This document shows, piece by piece, positions 27,837-35,503 of a stretch of 46,438 nucleotides of DNA. The stretch is taken from NCBI RefSeq assembly GCF_016658545.1, contig NZ_JACVZC010000038.1, positions 1 to 46,438 on the forward strand, read 5' to 3'. A model generated the notes under the pieces. It searched no databases. It was not told the DNA's origin and saw only the letters and a list, made by a program, of their open reading frames with translations. The DNA comes from Pseudomonas sp. S37. Lineage in GTDB: Bacteria > Pseudomonadota > Gammaproteobacteria > Pseudomonadales > Pseudomonadaceae. Both the position numbers and the translations under genes were made by a program. How positions within the stretch are numbered: the first letter of the stretch is position 1; every line of letters starts with the position of its first letter.

Positions 27837-27944
27837 CAGGCCCGGCCTCTTCGCGGGTAAACCCGCTCCCACAGGTACACCACAAGGCTCAGGACCTGTG
27901 GGGGCACTGTGGGAGCGGGTTTACCCGCGAAAGGGCCGGGCCTG
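27837..27944. repeat. REP pair (type B, duplicated spacer)
   Basis: Inverted arms CCTCTTCGCGGGTAAACCCG and complement. The spacer TACACCACAAGGCTCAGGAC nearly equals that of the pair at 24461-24561. It lies upstream of epsC, between it and the tcyJ promoter. Confidence 0.92.
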
Positions 27945-28092
27945 CCTACATGCAATCCACTCTACGGCAAATCCGGCCCTTGGAAAAAACAACGCTTTAT
28001 TCCATCCTGCGCTAAGTCAGGCATAAGCAGCGATGACGGCACAGGCAACCTCGCCTACCCTCAAAGCAGCAAGCACCTGGCAAAAATCCAAA

Positions 28093-28150
28093 AGGAAATA
28101 ACAAAATAATTTTTTAGTATTTCCTGGCCTAAGCAGCCAACCCTATAGTC
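28093..28150 (+). promoter_or_regulatory. tcyJ promoter region with inverted repeat
   Basis: AGGAAATA (28093-28100) and TATTTCCT (28118-28125) are perfect 8-bp inverted arms 17 nt apart, in AT-rich DNA. TATAGT at 28144-28149, 39 nt upstream of the ATG, is a possible -10. The repeat would overlap the -35 region, where an activator or repressor could act. The rest of the 390-nt gap holds the REP pair and nothing else I recognise. Confidence 0.45.
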
Positions 28151-28188
28151 GCCACCCACTACTTACACAACAAGCGCGGGGCTCTGAC

Positions 28189-28983
28189 ATGTCGAAATTC
28201 GCCAAACCGCTACTCAACGCCAGCCTGGCACTGCTGCTGGGCGCCGGCCTGCTTGGCCAGGCCTTTGCCGGCGAGCAGTTGAAAACCATCCAGGAAAAGG
28301 GCGTGATCAACGTCGGCCTCGAAGGCACCTACCCCCCTTTCAGCTTCCAGGACGAGAACGGCAAGCTGACCGGCTTTGAAGTCGAGCTGTCCGAGTTGCT
28401 GGCCAAGGAGCTGGGGGTCAAGGCCAAGATCCAGCCGACCAAGTGGGACGGCATCCTCGCCGCACTGGAGTCCAAGCGCTTGGACGTGGTGGTCAACCAG
28501 GTGACCATCTCTGACGAGCGCAAGAAGAAGTACGACTTCTCCGAGCCCTACACCATCTCCGGCATCCAGGCGCTGATCCTGAAGAAGAAGGCCGAGCAGC
28601 TGAACATCAAGGGCGCACAGGACCTGGCCGGCAAGAAGGTCGGTGTGGGCCTGGGCACCAACTACGAGCAGTGGGTCAAAAAGGACGTGCCAAAGGCTGA
28701 CGTGCGCACCTATGAAGACGACCCAAGCAAGTTCGCCGACCTGCGCAACGGCCGCATCGACGCCATCCTGATCGATCGCCTGGCCGCGCTGGAATACGCG
28801 CAAAAAGCCAAGGACACGGAACTGGCCGGCGAGGCCTTCTCGCGCCTGGAAAGCGGCGTGGCCCTGCGCAAAGGCGAGCCTGAACTGTTGGCCGCCCTGA
28901 ACAAAGCCATCGACAAGCTCAAGGCTGACGGCACGCTGGCCAAACTGTCGGAAAAATACTTTGGTGCTGACGTCACCAAATGA
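28189..28983 (+). CDS. tcyJ: Cystine-binding protein
   Basis: Encodes 264 aa, a periplasmic family-3 solute-binding protein (FliY/TcyJ type). A signal peptide runs to about GQAFA (residue 27). The mature N-terminus carries VINVGLEGTYPPFSFQDENG and GFEVELSELLAKELG, typical of cystine/polar amino-acid binders. First gene of tcyJLN; its stop overlaps tcyL by 4 nt. Substrate by analogy to E. coli; other sulfur amino acids (diaminopimelate, djenkolate, lanthionine) are also carried by this system there. Confidence 0.92.
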   Translation: MSKFAKPLLNASLALLLGAGLLGQAFAGEQLKTIQEKGVINVGLEGTYPPFSFQDENGKLTGFEVELSELLAKELGVKAKIQPTKWDGILAALESKRLDVVVNQVTISDERKKKYDFSEPYTISGIQALILKKKAEQLNIKGAQDLAGKKVGVGLGTNYEQWVKKDVPKADVRTYEDDPSKFADLRNGRIDAILIDRLAALEYAQKAKDTELAGEAFSRLESGVALRKGEPELLAALNKAIDKLKADGTLAKLSEKYFGADVTK

Positions 28984-29648
28984 TTGCCGAAAGCCTGCAA
29001 CTCGTTGTCGACTCCGCGCCCTTCCTGCTGAAGGGCGCGGGTTATACGGTGCTGCTCAGTGTTGGCGGGATGTTCTTCGGCCTGGTGCTGGGCTTTGCCC
29101 TGGCGCTGATGCGGCTGTCGAAGATCCTGCCGCTAAACTGGCTGGCGCGGGTCTACGTGTCGTTCTTCCGCGGCACGCCGCTGCTGGTGCAGCTGTTCGT
29201 GATCTATTTCGGCATGCCGCAGATCGGCATCGAACTCGACCCTATCCCGGCTTCGCTGATTGGCTTGTCACTGAACATGGCGGCCTACATCTGCGAAATC
29301 CTGCGCGCAGCCATCTCCTCCATCGACCGTGGCCAGTGGGAAGCCGCAGCCAGTATCGGCATGACCCGCGTGCAAGCCATGCGCCGGGCGATCCTGCCTC
29401 AGGCCTTGCGCACCGCACTGCCGCCACTGGGCAACAGTTTCATCTCGCTGGTCAAGGACACCGCCCTGGCGGCAACCATCCAGGTGCCCGAGCTGTTCCG
29501 CCAGGCGCAGCTGATTACCGCACGCACCTTCGAGGTGTTCACCATGTATGTGGCGGTCGCGGTGGTCTATTGGGTGCTGTGCAGCATCCTCGCGCACTTC
29601 CAGAACCGCATGGAAGCGCGGGTAAACCAGCATGACCAGGAGCACTGA
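28980..29648 (+). CDS. tcyL: Cystine ABC transporter permease
   Basis: Encodes 222 aa, the YecS-type permease of the polar amino-acid uptake family. It has four to five membrane spans, the FFRGTPLLVQL segment near residue 62 that marks this family, and the coupling loop (QWEAAASIGMTRVQAM then ILPQALR). ATG overlaps tcyJ by 4 nt; the stop lies 2 nt before tcyN. Confidence 0.93.
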   Translation: MIAESLQLVVDSAPFLLKGAGYTVLLSVGGMFFGLVLGFALALMRLSKILPLNWLARVYVSFFRGTPLLVQLFVIYFGMPQIGIELDPIPASLIGLSLNMAAYICEILRAAISSIDRGQWEAAASIGMTRVQAMRRAILPQALRTALPPLGNSFISLVKDTALAATIQVPELFRQAQLITARTFEVFTMYVAVAVVYWVLCSILAHFQNRMEARVNQHDQEH

Positions 29649-29650
29649 GC

Positions 29651-30409
29651 ATGATTGAAGTCAAAGGCCTGACCAAGCGGTTCAAGGGCCAGACCGTGCT
29701 CAACGGTATCGACCTGACCGTGCAGCCCGGCGAAGTGGTAGCCATCATCGGCCCCAGCGGCTCGGGCAAGACCACCTTCCTGCGCTGCCTGAACCTTTTG
29801 GAAACCCCCGATGCCGGGCAGATCAAGATCGGCGCCATCAGCATCGATGCCAACCGCCCGCTGGGTGGCCAGCAAAGTGCAATCCGCCGTTTGCGCCAGC
29901 AGGCCGGGTTCGTGTTCCAGAACTTCAACCTGTTCCCGCACCGCACCGCCCTGGAGAACGTGATCGAGGGGCCGGTGATCGTCAAGAAGACGCCCCGCGA
30001 GCAAGCCATCGAGCTGGGCCGGCGCCTGCTGGCCAAGGTCGGCCTGGCGGGCAAGGAAGACGCCTACCCCCGGCGCCTGTCGGGCGGCCAGCAGCAACGG
30101 GTGGCCATCGCCCGCGCGCTGGCCATGGAGCCGGAGGTGATCCTGTTCGACGAACCCACCTCGGCGCTGGACCCTGAACTGGTCGGTGAAGTACTGGCCA
30201 CTATCCGCGGCCTGGCCGAGGAAAAACGCACCATGATCATCGTCACCCACGAAATGAGCTTTGCCCGCGATGTGGCGAACCGGGTGATCTTTTTCGACAA
30301 GGGCGTGATCGTGGAACAGGGCGAGGCCAAGGCGCTGTTTGCGGCGCCGAAGGAAGAGCGTACCCGGCAGTTCCTGCGTAAGTTCCTTGGGACTGCTGCT
30401 TCCGAGTAA
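29651..30409 (+). CDS. tcyN: Cystine ABC transporter ATPase
   Basis: Encodes 252 aa. Walker [10 protein letters not shown] near residue 35, Q-loop FQNFNLFPH, signature LSGGQQQRV and Walker B VILFDEPTSALD are intact. YecC/TcyN type. Last gene of the tcyJLN operon, 2 nt after tcyL, with GAGC before the ATG; a REP pair follows directly. Confidence 0.93.
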   Translation: MIEVKGLTKRFKGQTVLNGIDLTVQPGEVVAIIGPSGSGKTTFLRCLNLLETPDAGQIKIGAISIDANRPLGGQQSAIRRLRQQAGFVFQNFNLFPHRTALENVIEGPVIVKKTPREQAIELGRRLLAKVGLAGKEDAYPRRLSGGQQQRVAIARALAMEPEVILFDEPTSALDPELVGEVLATIRGLAEEKRTMIIVTHEMSFARDVANRVIFFDKGVIVEQGEAKALFAAPKEERTRQFLRKFLGTAASE

Positions 30410-30418
30410 GCCTGCTCT

Positions 30419-30513
30419 GGCCTCTTCGCGGGTGAACCCGCTCCCACAGGGACCGCACAGATCCTGAAGCGTGTGCATTACCTGTGGGAGCGGGTTTACC
30501 CGCGAATAGGCCG
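30419..30513. repeat. REP pair (type B)
   Basis: Inverted arms GGCCTCTTCGCGGGTGAACC and the complement ending GCGAATAGGCCGG, with a 35-40 nt spacer. It lies 9 nt past the tcyN stop codon. Confidence 0.9.
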
Positions 30514-30551
30514 GCACATCCAACGCAAATCCCCCCTTCTATACATATTCC

Positions 30552-30580
30552 AAAAAGTTAATTTATAAACTTTTTATAAA
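30552..30580 (+). promoter_or_regulatory. AT-rich inverted and direct repeats upstream of the sfnB leader
   Basis: AAAAAGTT-N8-AACTTTTT (30552-30575) is a perfect 8-bp inverted repeat. Overlapping it, TTATAAA occurs twice, at 30563 and 30574, 11 nt apart, that is one helical turn. It lies about 90-115 nt upstream of the leader ORF and resembles the tauA box. Candidate regulator site; no sigma-54 -24/-12 element was seen, although sfn genes elsewhere use SfnR and sigma-54. Confidence 0.5.
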
Positions 30581-30667
30581 GCATTAGGGTATATAAACCG
30601 GACCACCGGACCAACACACATCTGCCGCGACCAGCTGTAGCGGCATCACCCATTTGTGAGGTCAGGA

Positions 30668-30736
30668 ATGGTCAGGATCACAATCACCCCAGTGCGTAAC
30701 GCCAGGGCATTGAGTGCAGCCAAGGAGCGGCACTGA
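30668..30736 (+). CDS. 22-aa leader peptide coupled to sfnB
   Basis: Short ORF of 22 codons (MVRITITPVRNARALSAAKER plus H). GAGG lies 6 nt before its ATG, a strong ribosome-binding site. Its TGA overlaps the sfnB ATG (TGATG), so sfnB would be translated by termination-reinitiation, helped by AAGGAG inside the leader. The peptide has four Arg and no Cys or Met after the start. It is not in frame with sfnB. Possibly a regulatory leader sensing translation or a rare metabolite; I do not recognise a family. No RNA hairpin was clear by eye. Confidence 0.6.
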   Translation: MVRITITPVRNARALSAAKERH

Positions 30737-31977
30737 TGTCCAGCCAGCCAAATACCCAATTCCATAGCGATCTCGACAGCTCGCCCCTGCTGCTGCCGGC
30801 CAAGGTACTGCGCAACGACGCCGAAGCCCTGCAAGCGGCCCGCGAACTGGCCGAGGTTGCCCGCGAGCAGGCCGCCCGCCGCGACCAGCAACGCAAACTG
30901 CCATGGGCCGAGATCGAGCTGTTCACCCGCAGCGGCCTGGGCAGCATCAACGTACCCAAGGCCTACGGCGGCCCCGACGTGTCGTTCGAAACCGTCGCCG
31001 AAGTGTTCCGCCTGATCAGCGCCGCCGACCCGGCCCTGGGGCAGATCCCGCAGAACCAGTTCGGCATGTTGCAACTGCTGCGCCTGACGGCCAGCGAAGC
31101 GCAACAGGCGATCATCTTCCGCAGCGTGCTCGATGGCTGGCGCATCGGCAATGCCGGGCCCGAACGCGGCACCAAGGACACCCTCACCCTCAAGGCTCGC
31201 ATTAGCCGCGTTGGCGACAGCTATCGCATCAGCGGCGAAAAGTTCTATTCCACCGGCGCCCTGTTCGCCCACTGGGTGGCGGTAAAAGCCCTGGATGATG
31301 AAGGCCGCCAGCGCCTTGCCTTCGTGCGCCGGGGCAGCCCGGGGCTGCGCATCGTCGATGACTGGTCCGGGTTTGGCCAGCGCACCACTGCCAGCGGTAC
31401 CGTGCTGCTGGACCAGGTGCCGGTGGATGCGGAGCTGGTGATCGACAACTGGCGCCAGCGCGATATTGCCAATATCCAGGGTGCCGCCTCGCAGCTGATC
31501 CAGGCGGCAATTGACGCGGGGATTGCCGAAGCGGCGATCGATGACGCGATCACGTTCGTCCGCGAAAAGTCCCGGCCGTGGATCGAAGCCAATGTCGAAC
31601 GGGCCAGCGACGATCCTTATGTGATCGCCGACATCGGCCGCCTGAAGCTTGAGCTGCATGCGGCAGAAGCGTTGCTGCGCAAGGCGGCGCGGGTGCTCGA
31701 CGAGGTCAATGCGGCGCCGATCGATGCTGAATCCGCAGCGCGGGCCTCGATCGCGGTGGCCGAGGCCAAGGTGCTGACCACCGAGATTGCCTTGCAGGCC
31801 AGCGAGAAGCTGTTCGAGCTGGCTGGCAGCCGCGCCACCCTTGCCGAGTTCAACCTCGACCGCCATTGGCGCAATGCCCGGGTGCACACCCTGCATGACC
31901 CGGTGCGCTGGAAGTACCACGCGGTCGGCGCTTACCACCTGAACGGCACCTTGCCTGCGCGGCATTCCTGGATCTGA
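30736..31977 (+). CDS. sfnB: SfnB-family sulfur acquisition oxidoreductase (first copy)
   Basis: Encodes 413 aa with the acyl-CoA dehydrogenase fold of flavin monooxygenases (DszC/SfnB/SfnC type). N-terminal helical domain, central beta-domain (SGEKFYSTGALFAHW near residue 170), C-terminal helical bundle ending with the signature NLDRHWRNARVHTLHDPVRW. SfnB of P. putida DS1 belongs to the dimethyl-sulfone utilisation genes induced by sulfate starvation; its precise reaction is unsettled. Such proteins use FMNH2 and need a separate reductase, not encoded nearby except ssuE. ATG overlaps the leader stop. A REP pair separates it from the second copy, about 150 nt away. Confidence 0.85.
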   Translation: MSSQPNTQFHSDLDSSPLLLPAKVLRNDAEALQAARELAEVAREQAARRDQQRKLPWAEIELFTRSGLGSINVPKAYGGPDVSFETVAEVFRLISAADPALGQIPQNQFGMLQLLRLTASEAQQAIIFRSVLDGWRIGNAGPERGTKDTLTLKARISRVGDSYRISGEKFYSTGALFAHWVAVKALDDEGRQRLAFVRRGSPGLRIVDDWSGFGQRTTASGTVLLDQVPVDAELVIDNWRQRDIANIQGAASQLIQAAIDAGIAEAAIDDAITFVREKSRPWIEANVERASDDPYVIADIGRLKLELHAAEALLRKAARVLDEVNAAPIDAESAARASIAVAEAKVLTTEIALQASEKLFELAGSRATLAEFNLDRHWRNARVHTLHDPVRWKYHAVGAYHLNGTLPARHSWI

Positions 31978-31989
31978 TTTGCAGGCCCT

Positions 31990-32110
31990 GGGGGCTGCTT
32001 TGCAGCCCATCGCGACACAAGGCCGCTCCTACAGGAATACGCGAGCCCATGCAGGTACGCGATTTCCTGTAGGAGCGGCCTTGTGTCGCGATGGGCCGCA
32101 AAGCGGCCCC
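31990..32110. repeat. REP pair (type A) between the two sfnB copies
   Basis: Inverted arms CGCGACACAAGGCCGCTCCT and complement, with outer hairpins GGGCTGC/GCAGCCC and GGGCCGC/GCGGCCC. Unlike most REPs here it sits inside what looks like a single operon, 21 nt before the ATG of the second copy. Confidence 0.9.
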
Positions 32111-32130
32111 AATGGCCTCGGAGTAAAACC

Positions 32131-33312
32131 ATGACTACAAACATCATCACTGACGATACCCAAGCCCTGCAGGTCGCCGAAGACATCGCCCAACAACTGC
32201 GCCGCGACAGCGCCCTGCGCGACCGCGAACGTCGTCTGCCGCACGCCGAACTGGAGCTGTTCACCCGTTCCGGCCTATGGGCCATCAGCGTGCCCAAGGC
32301 CTTCGGCGGCGCCGGCGTGTCCAATGTCACCCTGGCCAAGGTCATCGCCCGCATCGCCCAGGCCGACGGCTCGCTCGGGCAGATCCCGCAAAACCATTTC
32401 TACGGCCTGGAAGTGCTGCGGGTAAACGGCAGCCCCGAACAGCAACAGCGCCTGTACGCCGAAGTACTGGCCGGCCGCCGTTTCGGCAACGCCCTGGCCG
32501 AACTGGGCACCAAAACCGCCAACGAGCGCACCACCCGCCTGAGCCGCGAAGGCGACGGTTTCCGCATCAACGGCCGCAAGTTCTACGCCACCGGGGCAAT
32601 CTACGCCCAGCGCATTCCCACCTCGGTGGTCGACGAACACGGCGTGCAGCACCTGGCCTTCGTCCCGGCCGACAGCCAGGGCCTGCAGGTGATCGACGAC
32701 TGGAGCGGCTTCGGCCAGCGCACCACCGGCAGCGGCTCGGTAGTGTTCGACAACGTCTATGTCAGCGCCGCCGACGTGGTGCCGTTCCAGAGCGCCTTCG
32801 AGCGCCCTACCCCGGTCGGCCCGCTGGCGCAGATCCTACATGCCGCCATCGACACCGGCATCGCCCGCGCTGCCTATGAAGATGCCCTGCACTTCGTACG
32901 CACCCGCAGCCGCCCGTGGGTCGACTCTGGCCTGGACAAGGCCACCGACGACCCGCTGACGCTGAAAAGCTTCGGCCACCTGGCGATCCGCCTGCATGCC
33001 GCCGAAGCCCTGCTGGAACGCGCCGGCGAATACCTCGACCGCGCCCGCGACGACAGCAGTGCCGACAATGTGGCTGCCGCGTCCATCGCCGTGGCCGAGG
33101 CACGCGCAATCAGCACCGAAATCTCCCTGGCCGCCGGCACTGCGTTGTTCGAACTGGGCGGCAGCCAGGCCACCCTGGCCGAGCACAACCTCGACCGCCA
33201 CTGGCGCAACGCCCGCGTGCACACCCTGCACGACCCGGTGCGCTGGAAGTACCACGCCATCGGCAACTACTACCTCAACGATGCCAACCCGCCACGCCGG
33301 GGGACCATCTGA
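32131..33312 (+). CDS. SfnB-like acyl-CoA-dehydrogenase-fold oxidoreductase (second copy)
   Basis: Encodes 393 aa, a clear paralog of the preceding protein: both have LELFTRSGLW/EIELFTRSGLG near residue 55, WSGFGQRTT in the middle and the same C-terminal NLDRHWRNARVHTLHDPVRW signature. Differences cluster in the N-terminus and substrate-facing central region, pointing to distinct substrates or a heteromeric pair. ATG 32131 has GGAG upstream; the open frame that starts inside the REP is not used. The stop overlaps the LLM gene by 1 nt (TGATG), so the two are coupled. Likely a flavin monooxygenase for an organosulfur compound (inference). Confidence 0.85.
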   Translation: MTTNIITDDTQALQVAEDIAQQLRRDSALRDRERRLPHAELELFTRSGLWAISVPKAFGGAGVSNVTLAKVIARIAQADGSLGQIPQNHFYGLEVLRVNGSPEQQQRLYAEVLAGRRFGNALAELGTKTANERTTRLSREGDGFRINGRKFYATGAIYAQRIPTSVVDEHGVQHLAFVPADSQGLQVIDDWSGFGQRTTGSGSVVFDNVYVSAADVVPFQSAFERPTPVGPLAQILHAAIDTGIARAAYEDALHFVRTRSRPWVDSGLDKATDDPLTLKSFGHLAIRLHAAEALLERAGEYLDRARDDSSADNVAAASIAVAEARAISTEISLAAGTALFELGGSQATLAEHNLDRHWRNARVHTLHDPVRWKYHAIGNYYLNDANPPRRGTI

Positions 33313-34709
33313 TGGCCAGGCAGATCCTGCTCAATGCCTTCAACATGAACTGCATCGGGCACATCAACCACGGCCTGTGGACCCACCCACGGGACACCTC
33401 GACCCACTACAAGACCCTGGACTACTGGACCAACCTGGCACGCCTGCTGGAGCGCGGCCTGTTCGACGGGCTGTTCATTGCCGATATCGTCGGCACCTAC
33501 GACATCTACGGGCAGTCGCTGGACGTGACCCTCAAGGAGTCGATCCAGTTGCCGGTCAACGACCCACTGTTGCTGGTCTCGGCCATGGCGGCGGTGACTC
33601 GCCACCTGGGCTTCGGCCTCACCGCCAACCTGACCTACGAGGCGCCGTACCTGTTCGCCCGACGCCTTTCCACCCTGGACCACCTGAGCAATGGCCGGGT
33701 CGGCTGGAACATCGTCACCGGCTACCTCGACAGCGCCGCCCGGGCCATGGGCCTGGCGCAGCAACCCGAGCATGACCGCCGCTACGACCAGGCCGAGGAG
33801 TACCTGCAGGTGCTGTACAAGCTGCTGGAAGGCAGCTGGGCCGACGACGCCGTGGTCGCCGACCGCGAGCAGCGCGTCTACGCCCGCCCCGACAAGGTGC
33901 GCAAGGTTGAGCACCAGGGAGAGTTCTACAACGTCGATGGCTACCACCTGTGCGAGCCTTCGCCGCAGCGCACCCCGGTACTGTTCCAGGCCGGCAGCTC
34001 GCAGCGTGGCCTGGCCTTCGCCGGCAACCATGCCGAATGCGTGTTCATCAGCGGCCAGGACAAGGCCGCCACCCGTGCCCAGGTCGACAAGGTACGCGCC
34101 GCTGCCCGTGCCGCCGGGCGCGACCCGCAGGCGGTCAAGGTGTTCATGGGTATCACGGTGATCGTCGCAACCACCGAGCAGGAGGCCCGGGCCAAGCATG
34201 CCGAGTACTTGCGCCATGCAAGCCCTGAAGCGGGCGTCGCGCACTTCGCAGCATCCACCGGTATCGACTTTGCGGCCTATGAACTGGACGAGCCAATCGG
34301 CTTCAGCCAGGGCAACGCCATCCAGTCCGCCACGCGCCAGTTACAGGACAGCGCCTGGACCCGCCGCCGCCTGCTTGAACAGCACGCCCTCGGTGGCCGC
34401 TACGTAACCTTGGTCGGCTCACCTGAGCAGGTGGCTGAGCAGTTGATCGCGTGGATCGATGAAACCGGCCTGGACGGTTTCAACCTGACCCGCACCGTCA
34501 CCCCGGAAAGCTTCGAGGACTTCATCGACCTGGTCATCCCGCAACTGCAACAGCGTGGCCGCTACAAGACCGCCTACGCCGAAGGCACTCTGCGCCAGAA
34601 GCTGTTCCAGGCCGAGCACCCGCACCTGCCCGCCGACCACCCAGGTTCGGCATACCGCTTCACCCCAAACACTACCCCTGCCCCGACTGGAGCCCTGCAC
34701 CATGCTTGA
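33312..34709 (+). CDS. NtaA/DmoA-type FMNH2-dependent LLM monooxygenase
   Basis: Encodes 465 aa of the luciferase-like NtaA/SnaA/SoxA/DszA subfamily (for example nitrilotriacetate, dibenzothiophene-sulfone and dimethyl-sulfide monooxygenases). Family features: N-terminal QILLNAFNMNCIGHINHGLW, DGLFIADIVGTYDIYG near residue 50, GRVGWNIVTGYLDSAARAMG near 130. It cleaves C-S or C-N bonds with FMNH2 and O2. Followed by a MetQNI-type transporter, it probably acts on the imported compound; a recalled parallel is Bacillus YxeK, a monooxygenase acting on S-succinocysteine next to a cysteine-type ABC transporter. Coupled to the SfnB-like gene by 1 nt and to metQ by 8 nt. Confidence 0.85.
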   Translation: MARQILLNAFNMNCIGHINHGLWTHPRDTSTHYKTLDYWTNLARLLERGLFDGLFIADIVGTYDIYGQSLDVTLKESIQLPVNDPLLLVSAMAAVTRHLGFGLTANLTYEAPYLFARRLSTLDHLSNGRVGWNIVTGYLDSAARAMGLAQQPEHDRRYDQAEEYLQVLYKLLEGSWADDAVVADREQRVYARPDKVRKVEHQGEFYNVDGYHLCEPSPQRTPVLFQAGSSQRGLAFAGNHAECVFISGQDKAATRAQVDKVRAAARAAGRDPQAVKVFMGITVIVATTEQEARAKHAEYLRHASPEAGVAHFAASTGIDFAAYELDEPIGFSQGNAIQSATRQLQDSAWTRRRLLEQHALGGRYVTLVGSPEQVAEQLIAWIDETGLDGFNLTRTVTPESFEDFIDLVIPQLQQRGRYKTAYAEGTLRQKLFQAEHPHLPADHPGSAYRFTPNTTPAPTGALHHA

Positions 34710-35502
34710 GAAACTGTTCCGGCCCGTCGCGGCCATTGCCATCAGCCTCGGCCTGTCTGCCACTGCCCTGGCCGCCGAACCCTTGAAAATCGGCACCACA
34801 TCGGCCTTTGCCATCCCGCTGGAAGCCGCAGTGGAAGAAGCGCACAAGCAAGGCCTGGATGTGAAGCTGATCGAATTCAGCGACTGGATCGCGCCCAATG
34901 TCAGCCTCAACAGCGGCGACATCGACGTGAACTACTTCCAGCACATCCCGTTCCTGGAAAACGCCAAGGCAGCTGCGGGCTTCAACCTGGTGCCGTACGC
35001 ACCGGGCATCATCAACAACGTCGGCCTGTACTCGAAAAAGTACAAAAGCTTCGCCGAGCTGCCTGAAGGCGCCAGCGTGGCCATCGCCAACGACCCGATC
35101 AACAGTGGCCGTGGCCTGCAACTGCTGGCCAAGGCCGGGTTGATCACGCTCAAGCCTGGGGTCGGCTACAAGGCCACCGAAGACGACATCGTCGCCAACC
35201 CGAAAAAGCTGAAGATCCTGCAGGTCGAGGCGGTGCAACTGGTGCGCGCCTATGACGACGCCGACCTGGTGCAGGGTTACCCGGCCTACATTCGCCTGGC
35301 CAACACCTTTGATGCAGGCTCCGCGCTGCTGTTCGACGGCCTGGAAAACAAGGAGTACGTGATCCAGTTCGTCATTCGCCCGCAGAGCAAGGATGACCCG
35401 CGCCTGGCCAAGTTCGTCGACATCTACCAACACTCGCCAGCTGTGCGCGCAGCGCTCGACAAAGCCCACGGCAAGCTCTACCAGGCCGGCTGGGAAGGCT
35501 GA
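34702..35502 (+). CDS. MetQ/NlpA-family binding protein without lipobox
   Basis: Encodes 266 aa, NlpA/MetQ family ([19 protein letters not shown] and [21 protein letters not shown]). These proteins bind D/L-methionine or related thioethers. The signal sequence ([16 protein letters not shown]) lacks a cysteine near the cleavage site, so this one looks secreted and soluble rather than a lipoprotein as MetQ usually is. ATG 34702 with GGAG 9 nt upstream overlaps the LLM gene by 8 nt. Substrate is probably not plain methionine, given its neighbours; this is inference. Confidence 0.85.
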   Translation: MLEKLFRPVAAIAISLGLSATALAAEPLKIGTTSAFAIPLEAAVEEAHKQGLDVKLIEFSDWIAPNVSLNSGDIDVNYFQHIPFLENAKAAAGFNLVPYAPGIINNVGLYSKKYKSFAELPEGASVAIANDPINSGRGLQLLAKAGLITLKPGVGYKATEDDIVANPKKLKILQVEAVQLVRAYDDADLVQGYPAYIRLANTFDAGSALLFDGLENKEYVIQFVIRPQSKDDPRLAKFVDIYQHSPAVRAALDKAHGKLYQAGWEG

Positions 35503-35503
35503 C

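Noticed and set aside
28033..28101. 22-codon ORF upstream of tcyJ (MTAQATSPTLKAAS...)
   Set aside because: Same length as the sfnB leader, but it lacks a ribosome site, ends inside the likely promoter and is far from the tcyJ start.
30514..30667. Sigma-54 promoter before sfnB
   Set aside because: Expected from SfnR-controlled sfn genes elsewhere, but no GG-N10-GC element with proper flanks was found by eye.
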